From Xanthobacter flavus (GTDB lineage: Bacteria > Pseudomonadota > Alphaproteobacteria > Rhizobiales > Xanthobacteraceae), in NCBI RefSeq assembly GCF_017875275.1, contig NZ_JAGGML010000001.1:1552501-1616500 (forward strand): a stretch of DNA of 64,000 nt, given 5' to 3'. Positions 52,723 to 61,800 of this stretch are shown piece by piece. How positions within the stretch are numbered: position 1 is the first letter of the stretch; every line of letters begins with the position of its first letter. The notes beneath the pieces were generated by a model, which did no database searches, had not been told where the DNA came from, and saw only the letters and a program-made list of their open reading frames with translations. The position numbers and the translations under genes were made by a program.

Positions 52723-55700
52723 TCAGCTGCCGATCACCTTGCCCCAGATGCCGGGGGTGACGGAGGCGGGAGCGCCGGGAACCGCCTTCACGCCTTCCTT
52801 GGTGACCAGCTGCGTGGGCGTGCCCTGCAGGTAGGTGCGCAGGTCGGCCTGGCGATCAAGCCACACGCCGGTGGTCTCGTGCCAGATGGCCTGGGCGCCG
52901 GTGACGAGCTTGGGCAGTTCAAAGGCTTCCTGGTCCGGCAGGCCGATCAGGTACTGGTCGTTCCCGATGACCGTGAGGTCGTAGAAGAAGAAGCCCTTGT
53001 CGATCACGCCGCCGAACTTCGGCGCGTAGTTGGTGGAGGTCGGATCGATGTAGAAGCTGTTCGGGTCGGTGGTGCCCGCCACGCTCTGCACGTCCACCAC
53101 GCGGATGCCGGCGAGGTTGAAGGCGCCGGGGCCGGGGTTGACGTCGTTGATGACGAGGCCGGTCGCGCCGGTGGTGACGAGGCCGGCGATTTCCAGGCCG
53201 TTCACGTCGAGCCCGCCCACCGCGAGCTGGTCCGAAGTGGAGCCGGCCGCGCCGAGGAAGCTGTCGAGGCCGACCCGGCTGTTGCCGACGCCATTCCAGG
53301 TGCCGCTCACGTAGGTCACGTCGCGGGCGCCGTTGAAGGCGATCTGGCCGGGCACCTCGTCGATCATGGTCAGCAGGCCGCTCTGCAGGAAGAGCGGATC
53401 GCCGTTGTTGAAGGTCTCGAGGCTGAAGAAGTTGGTGTTCTCGGCCACCGCGCCCTGCAGCGCGGTCACGACGCGGCCGGCGTTGTTCACCGTGTCGGTG
53501 CCGCCGCCGAAGTAGTTGTTGCCGACCGTCACCCAGGTGTTGGACGACAGGTTGTTGAAGGTGTCGTCGTTGTCGGTGAGGCCGACCCGACCGACAATGG
53601 TGCCCGCGTTGGTGATGGTGGTGGCGCCGCCGTCGGTATCGATGACGATGTCGCTCGCCGCGATGATCAGGCCGGGCAGGTTGACGCCGCCCAGGTAGCT
53701 CCAGGAGCTGACCAGCGTGCCGGCGCCCACGTTGATGATGGTGCCGTCATCGCTGTTGACCGAGATCACCGCCTCGCCCCAGCTCTTGCCGGAGCCGATC
53801 ACCGCATTGTTGGTGCCGATGTTCACCGTGGCGAAGTCGGCCTCGAAGATGCGGATGGCGTTGCCGACGCCGGTCTGGTCGGCGTCGCCGCGGATCAGGC
53901 TGAGGTCGGAGGTGGTGATGGTGACGTTGTCCCAGCCGCCGGCCCGGATGCCCTTGTCGTTGGCGACGACCGAGGAGTTGAGGCCGGTGGTGACGAAGAT
54001 GTCGTTGCCGGCGCCGAAGGCGAAGTTGGTGGCGGTGAGGCCGTCGTCGCCCGCGGCCACCGTGCTCGAGGAGCCGGTGGTGAGGAAGATGTCGCCGGAG
54101 CCGGCGAACTTGTTGGCCACGATGCCGTCGCCGCCCGCCGTGACGCCGCTGGCGAGGCCGGTGGTGACGGTCAAGTTGCCGGTGGCGCCGATCGACTGGG
54201 CGTCGATGCCGTTGCCGGAGGTGGTGATGCCGCTGGTGATGCCGGTCGTGACCACCACGTCGCCCGTGCCGCCGAACCGGCCGGCGAAGATGCCGCCCGC
54301 AGTGGCGTTGATGGCCGACAGCGTGCCGGTGGTGACCGTCACGTTGCCCGTCCCCAGGGTCTTGGAGGCGATGACGCCGAAGTCCTGGGCGGTGATGGTG
54401 GTGAGACCCGCCTGAGCCACGTTCACGTCGCCGGCGCCGAAGATGGCGTTGGCCTCGATGCCGTTGGCGGTGGTGGACGTGATGTTGGCGTTGGCGTTCA
54501 CCTGCACCGTGCCGTCGCCGGCCTTCAGGATGAAGATGCCGTTGTCGGTGGCGGTGATGGCCGCGTTGTTGGTCACCGTCACGTTCCCGGCGGTCAGCGC
54601 CGCCGCGAGCACCTGGATGCCCTCGTCGCCGGCGGTGATGGTGCCGTTGGTGGTGATGGCGATGTTGCCGCCGCCCAGATGGGCCACCGAGATGCCGTCG
54701 TCGCCGGCGTTGATGGTGCCGAGGGCGGTGGTGTTGATGGTGATCGGCGTCTCGCCGAAGGCGATGGCGAGGATGCCGTCGCCGCCGGTCGCCGCCTGGT
54801 TCAGGCCGCCCACCGCCGCGTTCACGTCGATGGTGGTGGGGCCGTCGCCGAGCTTGAAGGTGAGGATGCCGATGCCGTCGGACTTGATGGTGCCGCCGGC
54901 GTTGACGTTCACGTCGATGGCGCCGTTGCCGATGTTGGCGCCGACGATGCCGATGGTGGTCGCCTGGACCTCGGCGTTGACGTTCACCGTGGCGGTGCCC
55001 GAGCCGATGGTCAGCGCGCCGCCGCCCACCGCCGGCGGATCGATCACGCCGTTGATGGTCAGGGTGGCGTTGCCGGTGCCGCCGGCGATGGCGGCCGCGC
55101 CGATGAAGCCGCCGGGCGCAATGGAGACCTTCTGGTTCACCGTCACGTCGGCGTTGCCGCCGGTGTTGAAGCCGATGACGCCGGCGACGGCGGCGTTGAC
55201 CGTGCCGTCGGTGACCACGGTCACCTGCTGGCCCGCGCCGATGTTGCCACCGAGGACACCGATGCCGTTGGCCGAGGTGACCGCCGCCTTGGTGTTCACG
55301 TCCACCGTGCCACCGTCGCCGATGGAGAGGGCGCCGACGCCGAGGAGGTCACCGCTCACGGTGCCTTCGGTGAGGACCTTCACGGTGTTGGTGTTGCCGA
55401 AGGCGAGGCCGGCGACGCCGAAGCCGTCCGCCGAGGTGACCGCCGCCTTGGTGTTGATGTCCAGCGAGCCGCCGGTGGCGCCGAGGATGCCGCCGACGCC
55501 GAGCAGGCGGCCGGAGACGTCCTTCTCGGTGGTCACCGCGACGGTGTTGGGGCCGGCGCCGATGGCGCCGCCGAACACGCCGAAGCCGTCCGCCGAGGTC
55601 ACGGTGTCCTTGGTGAGGACGGTGACGGTGTTGGTGTCGCCGAGCGCCAGCGCGCCGACGCCGAGGTAGCGGCCGGTGACCGCCTTCTCTGTGGTCACGT

Positions 55701-58700
55701 CGATGGTGTTGGAGCCGAGGCCGAGGGCCGCGACGCCGAAGCCGTTGGCGCTGTCCACCGTGTCCTTGGTGAGGACGGTGAGGCTGCCGCCCGTGCCGCC
55801 GACAATGCCGCCGACGCCGAGGAGATCACCCGCGACCGCCTTCTCGGTGGTCACCGAGACGGTGTTCGGGCCGGCGCCGATGGCGCCGCCCAGCACGCCG
55901 AAGCCGTCGGACGAGGTCACCGTGTCCTTGGTCAGGACGGTGACGGTGTTCTGGTCGCCCAGCGCGAGGGCGCCGACGCCGAGGTAGCGGCCGGTCACTG
56001 CCTTGTCGGTGGTGACGTTAATGGTGTTGGAGCCGAGGCCCAGGGCCGCCACGCCGAAGCCGTTGGCGCTGTCCACGGTGTCCTTGGTCTCGACGGTGAG
56101 GGTGCCACCCGTGCCGCCGATGATGCCGCCCACGCCGAGCAGGTCGCCGGAGACCTGCTTCTGGGTGGTGACGTTCACCGTGTTGGCGCCGGTGCCGATG
56201 GAGCCGCCCAGCACGCCGAAGCCGGAGGCCGAGGTGACCTTGGCCTGGGTCTCGACGTTCACCGTGGTGCCGCCGCCGCCGAGGTTCAGCGCGCCGACGC
56301 CGAGCAGGTCGCCGGAGACTTCCTGCTGGGTGGTGACGTTGATGGTCTGGCCGGTGCCGAGGCCGAGGGCCGCGACGCCGAAGCCGTCGGAGGAGGTCAC
56401 CTTGTCCTCGGTGACGATGGTGAGCTGCGAGCCCGCGCCGCCGATGAGGCCGCCGACGCCGAGGAAGGTGCCGTCCACCTGCTCGCCGGTGGTGACCGTG
56501 ACCACCGAGCCGTCGCCGAGGCCGGCGCCGACCACGCCCGCGCCGCCGGAGGTGACGGCCGCGGTGGTGGTGACGTCCACGTTGCCGTTGGCGCCGATGG
56601 AGAAGCCGCCCACGCCGAGGAGGCCGGAGTTGATGGCGCCGGAGGTGGAGACCTTCACCACCTGATTGGTGCCGATGCCGCCGCCCAGCACGCCGATGCC
56701 GTCATTGGTGATGGCGGCGGAGTTCTTCACGTCCACGGTGGTGGCGATGCCGGTGGTGTTGTCGCCGATCACGATGCCGCCGACGCCCAGAAGGCCGCCG
56801 GTGATGGCACCGGTGTTGGTGACCTTCACCTGGCCTTCGTCGCCCGCGACGAGGCCGGCCACCGCGGCACCCTGGGTGCTGATGGCGCCGGAATTGGTGA
56901 CGTTCAGGGTGCCGTTAGCGCCGCCGATGACGCCGATCACGCCGCCGATGTCGGCGTTCACCGAACCCTGGTTGTTGACCGTCACGGTATGAGCGTCGCC
57001 GAAGGCGAGGCCCGCCACGCCGATGCCGGAATTGTTCAGGATCGCGCCGGAGTTCTGCACGTTCACTGTCGTGCCGGTGCCCGGGCCGATCGCCACGCCC
57101 GCGACACCGAGGAAGCCGCCGGAGATGGCGCCGCCGTTGGTCACCGACACGTTGGTGCCGGCGCCCGAGCCGTCGAGGTCGATGGCCGCGCCCAGAACGC
57201 CGATGCCGCCGGTCTGGATGGCGCCGATGTTGCTGACCGTCACCGTCTCGCTGCCGGTGCCGTCGCCCACCACGATGCCGCCGACGCCGAGGAAGCCGGC
57301 CTGCACCACCGCGAGGTTGCTGACGTTCACGTCGTTGCCGTTGCCCACCGCGAGGCCGAGCACGCCGACCTGGTAGTCCTCGACCACGCCCTTGTTCTCG
57401 ACATTCACGTCGAGGCCGGCGTTGTTGTTGCCGACCTTGATGCCGGCCACGCCGATGAGCGGGGTGGCGCCCACGGTGGATTCCACCGTGGCGCTGTTGT
57501 CCACGTCCACCCGCCCGTCGCCCACGTTCAGGCCGAGGACGCCGATGAGGTCGGCGTCGATGTTGCCGGCCGTGTTGGTGGTGGCGGTGCCGTTGCCGAT
57601 GGTGACGGCGGCGACGCCGATCAGCGGCGGATCGATCACGCCGGAGAAATTGACCGTGGCATTGCCGTTGTTGGCGATGGCGCCGACACCGACGAGGCCG
57701 CCCGACGCCACATCAACGGTGCCGTTGGTGGTCACGTTGACATTGCCGTCGGTGTTGAAGCCGAGCACGCCGCCCGCGGTGCCGGAGACACTCCGCGTCT
57801 CGACGTCCACCGTGCCGCCGGTACCGATCGAGCCGGCCAGAACGCCGAAGCCGCCGGTGGCGTCGACATTGTCGCGGGCATCAACCGACACCTCGTTGCC
57901 GGTGCCGATGCCCACCGCGAGGATGCCCGTGCCGTTGCCGGCCGTCACATTGTCCTTGGTGGTGACGTCGACCGTGGCCTTGCCGGTGCCGACCGCGGAA
58001 TTCCAGGTGGAGGGGTCGGCCGGGTCGAAGCCGGTGAAGTCGCCGACGCTGGCGCCGAGGGCGAAGACGCCGTTGCCGTTGGTGCCTTCCACGTCGCCGG
58101 AGACGTTCACGGTGGTGTTGGCGTTGCCATTCAGGCTGCCGGCCAGCGCGAAGATGCCGTTGGAGCCGCCGGTCACGTCGGCCGAGCCCTGCACGGTGGT
58201 GGTGGCGGTGTTCGGGCCGCCCGAGACCGGGGCGGTGATGGCGGAGGCGAAGATGCCGGCGCCCGTGCCGCCGATCACCGAGCCGCCGTTCGCGGTCACG
58301 GTGGTGGTGGCATCCACGCCGATGCCGCTCAGGCCGACCGAGGTGGCGGTGGCGTTGATGCCGTTGGTGCCGCCCTGAACGAAGGTGCCGTTGGTGGTAA
58401 CCGACGAGACCGCCGGAATCTGCGTGCCGCCGAGGGAGAAGCCCACGGCGGTGGCGTTGATGCCGTCGCCCGAGGTGCCCATCGCGGTGCCGCCGACGAA
58501 CCGCAGGTCGAGGTCGGTGCCGGTGGCGGCGACGCCGTTGGTGCCGCCCATGAAGAACGAGTTGTTGGCGGTGAGGTTCACTTCCTGGCCGAGGAAGTTG
58601 GCGCCGGAGCCCGAGGTGCCGCTGAAGAAGCCGCCGTTGGTGGTGGTGTTGATGGTGCCGAGGGCGGTGAAGTTCAGGCCGTTCGTGCCGCCGCCGATGA

Positions 58701-59364
58701 AGGCGGCGGGGGTGGAGGTGAAGGTGATGTCGCCCAGGGTGGACGTGAGGTTGATGCCGTTGCTGCTCGCCTCGGTGCCGGTCGCCGTGCCGGCGAAACC
58801 GGTCATGGTGATGTTGCCGATCGCCGCGGTGGCGCTGATGCCGTTGTCGCCGCCCGTCGCCGTGCCGGTGAAGTTGTTGGCGGTGATGTTGCCGGTGGTG
58901 GCGAAGAGCTGGATGCCGTTTCCGGTGGTGCCTGTGGCCGAGCCGGAGAAGTTGTTCAGCGTGATGCTGGTGCCGGACGTGTAGACGATACCGTTCTCAT
59001 CACCGGTGAAGGTCGCGGCCGTGTTGTTGCTGGTGATCGATGTGAGCGCGCCGACGTTCAGGGCGGTTCCGCTCGGCGCAGTCTGGACGATGACGCCCGC
59101 GCCGGCGTTGACCGTCGTGCTGCCGAAGATGTTGTTGCTCGAGAAGCCGTTGTTATCGGTCCCGGTGCAATCCACCGTCACATTCGGAAAGCCCGCGCCG
59201 GAGCACGCCGCATCCGCCGTGCCCGGCTGGATCACGCCCGCCAGCACCGTCGCCAGCGCCGAGGAGAGGAGAAGTGCCCGTGCCCGGCCGCGGGTTACGG
59301 AGCCTCCCTTCGCGGAGGACCGAACATGCGCGCCAGACAGGATGGTGCCGCCCGAATTGACCAT
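52723..59364 (-). CDS. Giant autotransporter adhesin passenger domain
   Basis: The protein has 2213 residues with an extended N-terminus, a basic then hydrophobic signal (RGRARALLLSSALATVLAGV) and cleavage near TADA/ACSG. The passenger is a very long beta-helix of Gly/Asn/Thr/Val repeats with ~26-residue rungs (LGVGALALG, TVTVLTKDTVTS, DGFGVLGG). In its middle, four rungs form a higher unit of about 106 residues repeated at 318-321 bp intervals. The end (GIWGKVIGS) is the linker that normally runs into the barrel, but here TGA follows. Start ATG 59364 is chosen for its GGGGGTGA site; ATG 59379 and GTG 59397 are alternatives. It is probably a surface adhesin. Confidence 0.88.
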   Translation of the reverse strand: MVNSGGTILSGAHVRSSAKGGSVTRGRARALLLSSALATVLAGVIQPGTADAACSGAGFPNVTVDCTGTDNNGFSSNNIFGSTTVNAGAGVIVQTAPSGTALNVGALTSITSNNTAATFTGDENGIVYTSGTSITLNNFSGSATGTTGNGIQLFATTGNITANNFTGTATGGDNGISATAAIGNITMTGFAGTATGTEASSNGINLTSTLGDITFTSTPAAFIGGGTNGLNFTALGTINTTTNGGFFSGTSGSGANFLGQEVNLTANNSFFMGGTNGVAATGTDLDLRFVGGTAMGTSGDGINATAVGFSLGGTQIPAVSSVTTNGTFVQGGTNGINATATSVGLSGIGVDATTTVTANGGSVIGGTGAGIFASAITAPVSGGPNTATTTVQGSADVTGGSNGIFALAGSLNGNANTTVNVSGDVEGTNGNGVFALGASVGDFTGFDPADPSTWNSAVGTGKATVDVTTKDNVTAGNGTGILAVGIGTGNEVSVDARDNVDATGGFGVLAGSIGTGGTVDVETRSVSGTAGGVLGFNTDGNVNVTTNGTVDVASGGLVGVGAIANNGNATVNFSGVIDPPLIGVAAVTIGNGTATTNTAGNIDADLIGVLGLNVGDGRVDVDNSATVESTVGATPLIGVAGIKVGNNNAGLDVNVENKGVVEDYQVGVLGLAVGNGNDVNVSNLAVVQAGFLGVGGIVVGDGTGSETVTVSNIGAIQTGGIGVLGAAIDLDGSGAGTNVSVTNGGAISGGFLGVAGVAIGPGTGTTVNVQNSGAILNNSGIGVAGLAFGDAHTVTVNNQGSVNADIGGVIGVIGGANGTLNVTNSGAISTQGAAVAGLVAGDEGQVKVTNTGAITGGLLGVGGIVIGDNTTGIATTVDVKNSAAITNDGIGVLGGGIGTNQVVKVSTSGAINSGLLGVGGFSIGANGNVDVTTTAAVTSGGAGVVGAGLGDGSVVTVTTGEQVDGTFLGVGGLIGGAGSQLTIVTEDKVTSSDGFGVAALGLGTGQTINVTTQQEVSGDLLGVGALNLGGGGTTVNVETQAKVTSASGFGVLGGSIGTGANTVNVTTQKQVSGDLLGVGGIIGGTGGTLTVETKDTVDSANGFGVAALGLGSNTINVTTDKAVTGRYLGVGALALGDQNTVTVLTKDTVTSSDGFGVLGGAIGAGPNTVSVTTEKAVAGDLLGVGGIVGGTGGSLTVLTKDTVDSANGFGVAALGLGSNTIDVTTEKAVTGRYLGVGALALGDTNTVTVLTKDTVTSADGFGVFGGAIGAGPNTVAVTTEKDVSGRLLGVGGILGATGGSLDINTKAAVTSADGFGVAGLAFGNTNTVKVLTEGTVSGDLLGVGALSIGDGGTVDVNTKAAVTSANGIGVLGGNIGAGQQVTVVTDGTVNAAVAGVIGFNTGGNADVTVNQKVSIAPGGFIGAAAIAGGTGNATLTINGVIDPPAVGGGALTIGSGTATVNVNAEVQATTIGIVGANIGNGAIDVNVNAGGTIKSDGIGILTFKLGDGPTTIDVNAAVGGLNQAATGGDGILAIAFGETPITINTTALGTINAGDDGISVAHLGGGNIAITTNGTITAGDEGIQVLAAALTAGNVTVTNNAAITATDNGIFILKAGDGTVQVNANANITSTTANGIEANAIFGAGDVNVAQAGLTTITAQDFGVIASKTLGTGNVTVTTGTLSAINATAGGIFAGRFGGTGDVVVTTGITSGITTSGNGIDAQSIGATGNLTVTTGLASGVTAGGDGIVANKFAGSGDIFLTTGSSSTVAAGDDGLTATNFAFGAGNDIFVTTGLNSSVVANDKGIRAGGWDNVTITTSDLSLIRGDADQTGVGNAIRIFEADFATVNIGTNNAVIGSGKSWGEAVISVNSDDGTIINVGAGTLVSSWSYLGGVNLPGLIIAASDIVIDTDGGATTITNAGTIVGRVGLTDNDDTFNNLSSNTWVTVGNNYFGGGTDTVNNAGRVVTALQGAVAENTNFFSLETFNNGDPLFLQSGLLTMIDEVPGQIAFNGARDVTYVSGTWNGVGNSRVGLDSFLGAAGSTSDQLAVGGLDVNGLEIAGLVTTGATGLVINDVNPGPGAFNLAGIRVVDVQSVAGTTDPNSFYIDPTSTNYAPKFGGVIDKGFFFYDLTVIGNDQYLIGLPDQEAFELPKLVTGAQAIWHETTGVWLDRQADLRTYLQGTPTQLVTKEGVKAVPGAPASVTPGIWGKVIGS
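55342..56622 (-). repeat. 318-321 bp tandem repeats in the passenger gene
   Basis: The module containing GAGG(T/A)(A/G)G...LGVGALALG recurs at 55342, 55663, 55981 and 56302, giving about four copies with periods of 321, 318 and 321 bp. The stretches 55663-55850 and 55981-56170 are nearly identical. Each copy encodes four ~26-residue beta-helix rungs. Confidence 0.75.
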
Positions 59365-59765
59365 CTTCACCCCCAACATGCAGCGGCAGGAGGACACCCT
59401 CCGCCGGCATTAACCTGTTTGGGCCGCCACAATCTGCGACCATTGGTTGTGGAGCGATTTTCACACTCCTCGAACTGACGCGAACTTACCCATGGTCTGC
59501 AATCACCTCTCCGCAAGACGCGACTCATCACTGCTCAAAAAACGAAATGCTTCATATTCACGTGAGGTGTTGCACTTTTGCCATGACGACAAATTCGAAT
59601 TAGATTCAAGTGCTTAATCTATTTTCATGCTCAGGGCGGTTGCGGGCAACCGCCCTACGGTCAAGGCCAAGACAGGATATCGACCGGTATTTGGGTAGTT
59701 AGAGTTGCATTTAGACTCTGTTTGCTCTGTTGTTGCGCCGGTTGGGCAAGGGGCGGAAACCAGCG
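59365..59765. other. Divergent intergenic region, 401 bp
   Basis: This low-GC region lies between the autotransporter and the AraC regulator. It contains a perfect 10-bp hairpin AGGGCGGTTG-CGGG-CAACCGCCCT (59633-59656) without a T-run, which may be a regulatory structure. Long AT-rich tracts at 59520-59635 probably contain the autotransporter promoter. The short open frames here are not supported as genes. Confidence 0.5.
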
Positions 59766-60734
59766 ATGGAGGGCTATCTAAAGATTTCGCAGACGCAATA
59801 TTTAAGTATTCACGATTGCGCTGCATCAAATTCAGAGCTTCATCACGCGCGGTTGCAAGGTGGCACCGCGGTGGCGCCCAAGGTCAAATCCGCTCAGGAC
59901 GGACTAAGTTTGCGGCAGACGCTGTTGCCGAATGTGGCCGTTATTTGTGCGACAGCGCCACAATTGGGCGCCCTGCGTGTCGCCGCGCTGGAGCTGCCAC
60001 TCATTGTGGCCGGGCAAGCCAGCGAATCCGCAACACTGGCCGTCGATCAGGAGCCGCCCCGCGATATACCGGCGAACGCCTCCTTCCTCGCCACCGTCCG
60101 AAACCGCGCGGACATCCGCTTTCCCGGCGGCACGCTGTTTCTGGTGGCCGCCCCGCAGCGGGGCCCGATCATGGGCGAGACGGGCGGGAGCCTGTCCACC
60201 GCGCCGGACGAATCGGTCGACCTGCTCATCACGCAGGCACAGTCCATCGTCGGGCGCGATCTGCCGCCGGCTCTGGCGCGGGCCTGCGAGGCGGGCCTCC
60301 TCGCGCTGCTCTCGGTTGCGCGCGAGCGTGAGGATAAAGGGGCGGTCGATGGCGACCCGCTGTTCCGCGACATTCTGGCTGACATCGCCGCCAACTGCCG
60401 CCAGCAGGATTACGGGGTCGCCCAGGTCGCGCAGCGCTACAAGCTGAACGTGCGCACGCTCCAGAAGATGTTCCAGAAGCACGGCACCACGATCCGCGAG
60501 CACATCACCGCCGCCCGCCTGAAATACGCGGGGGCGGCCCTGCTCGATCCCGCCAATGCTGGGAAAAAGGTGTCGGACATCGCTTTCGAGGCCGGCTTCA
60601 ACGACATCGCCACCTTCAACCGCCTGTTCCGCCGCACCTTCGGGCGCGCGCCCTCAGCCTTCAGGACAGAGGCGAATCAGGCGGCTGCCGGCGTTGCCCG
60701 CGCCGAGCAGGCGGATATCGACGACATCGCCTAA
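59766..60734 (+). CDS. AraC-family transcriptional regulator
   Basis: The 322-residue protein has an N-terminal AraC-binding-like domain (RLQGGTAVAPKVKSAQDGLSL, IVAGQASESATLAV, FPGGTLFLVAAPQRGP) and a C-terminal double helix-turn-helix: DYGVAQVAQRYKLNVRTLQKMFQKHG, KKVSDIAFEAGFNDIATFNRLFRRTFG. Start ATG 59766 is preferred, as residues before it are poor. It lies head to head with the giant autotransporter, of which it is the most likely regulator. The inducer is unknown. Confidence 0.9.
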   Translation: MEGYLKISQTQYLSIHDCAASNSELHHARLQGGTAVAPKVKSAQDGLSLRQTLLPNVAVICATAPQLGALRVAALELPLIVAGQASESATLAVDQEPPRDIPANASFLATVRNRADIRFPGGTLFLVAAPQRGPIMGETGGSLSTAPDESVDLLITQAQSIVGRDLPPALARACEAGLLALLSVAREREDKGAVDGDPLFRDILADIAANCRQQDYGVAQVAQRYKLNVRTLQKMFQKHGTTIREHITAARLKYAGAALLDPANAGKKVSDIAFEAGFNDIATFNRLFRRTFGRAPSAFRTEANQAAAGVARAEQADIDDIA

Positions 60735-60775
60735 GCGCTTCCGGACTCACCACCCGACCCGCGGCGCGTCACGGC

Positions 60776-61465
60776 TCATCCCTGCGATTCAAGCGCCTCA
60801 CGGCGGCGGCGCACGGCGGCGGCCAGCGCGTCAAGCGCGGGATCGCTGACGCCGTGCCCGGCCAGCCCCTCGCAGGTGGCGAACAGATACTCCGCCGCAG
60901 AGCCGATGGCGCCGCGCGCGGTGGCGAGCCGCTCCACCACCTCTTCCTCGCTCAGCCCACCGGCATAATGCGGGTTGGCGCGGTCCATGGTGAAGGCGAT
61001 GGCGCAGCCGATCTCCCCGCCATCCGGATCGGTGACCTCCAGCCAGCGCGGCACATAGGCGCCGGAGAGCATCTCGCGCCGCCACAGCAGCGACAGTTCG
61101 TGCTCCAGCCCCTCCTCCGGCAGACGGAAGGCGACGCCGGTGCAGTCGCCGCCCGAATCAAGGGCGAGCGTAAGGCCGGGATGGGCGCGGGAGCCCCGCC
61201 CCACCACCGTCTCAAGGCAGAAGGCGCGATGCCAGCCGTCGATGCGGCCGACCCGGCACGCCTCCACCCGCACCGTGGGGTTCCAGATCAGCGACCCATA
61301 GGCGAAGAGCCAGACCGGTCCTTCCGGCCGCGCCGCCAGCGTGGCCGTGAGCGAGGCGGCGCGCTCGGCCTGCGTGAGCACGGCCAGATCCGGCGCGTCG
61401 CGCGCGACCAGCGCGTCAATGCCGCCGGCCTCGATGAGTTCGCGGGTAAGAGCATGCATCTTCAT
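60776..61465 (-). CDS. chaC: ChaC-like gamma-glutamylcyclotransferase
   Basis: The 229-residue protein carries the substrate-binding loop VWLFAYGSLIWNP, RIDGWHRAFCLETVVGRGS, LTLALDSGGDCTGVAFRLPEE and LLWRREMLSGAYVPRW (Glu catalytic region), as in the ChaC family. ChaC splits glutathione into 5-oxoproline and Cys-Gly in the cytoplasm. The size is typical. It is monocistronic, convergent with the AraC regulator. Confidence 0.92.
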   Translation of the reverse strand: MKMHALTRELIEAGGIDALVARDAPDLAVLTQAERAASLTATLAARPEGPVWLFAYGSLIWNPTVRVEACRVGRIDGWHRAFCLETVVGRGSRAHPGLTLALDSGGDCTGVAFRLPEEGLEHELSLLWRREMLSGAYVPRWLEVTDPDGGEIGCAIAFTMDRANPHYAGGLSEEEVVERLATARGAIGSAAEYLFATCEGLAGHGVSDPALDALAAAVRRRREALESQG

Positions 61466-61800
61466 GGCTGCCCCTATTTAAGCAGGAACTGCGCCAATTC
61501 CCATGCCCCCCGCGCCGAACCAGCCGGATGGGGGTATAAACCCTCCCATGATACCGCATCGATGCTTCCAACGGTATTTCAGTGGGGCTTAGACGTGGCC
61601 GTCGTGATTTTCGGGCTTGTCAAGGGCTGGGCATTTGGCTTGGCAGCAAAAGCCATGCGATGAAGAAAAGAACAAACTGTGTCCATCGCCAGCGGCGGCG
61701 GACACAGGCATCGGGGGCTTCGCCGGGGGGCGCGGCCAGGTCCCGTCTTTCTTCAGCGCGGGTCCTCCCGCGCTGAGCGATCACGAGCGCGAACTGCCCC
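61466..61800. other. Intergenic region, 335 bp
   Basis: Upstream of the phytochrome gene lies a 9-bp hairpin CAGCGCGGG-TCCT-CCCGCGCTG (61754-61775) ending 25 bases before its start, which could affect translation or stop an upstream transcript. A 33-codon hydrophobic frame (61562-61663) has no ribosome site and is not counted as a gene. Confidence 0.45.

Noticed and set aside
52879-59478. A 2,199-codon open frame on the plus strand, antisense to the autotransporter
   Set aside because: It is a mirror of the Gly/Asn/Val-rich passenger repeats in GC-rich DNA. It is Asp/Ala/His/Gly repetitive with no start context, signal or family motif.
59633-59656. Perfect hairpin upstream of the AraC gene considered as a terminator
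   Set aside because: There is no U-tract on either side and no gene ends nearby, so it is recorded only as part of the intergenic region.
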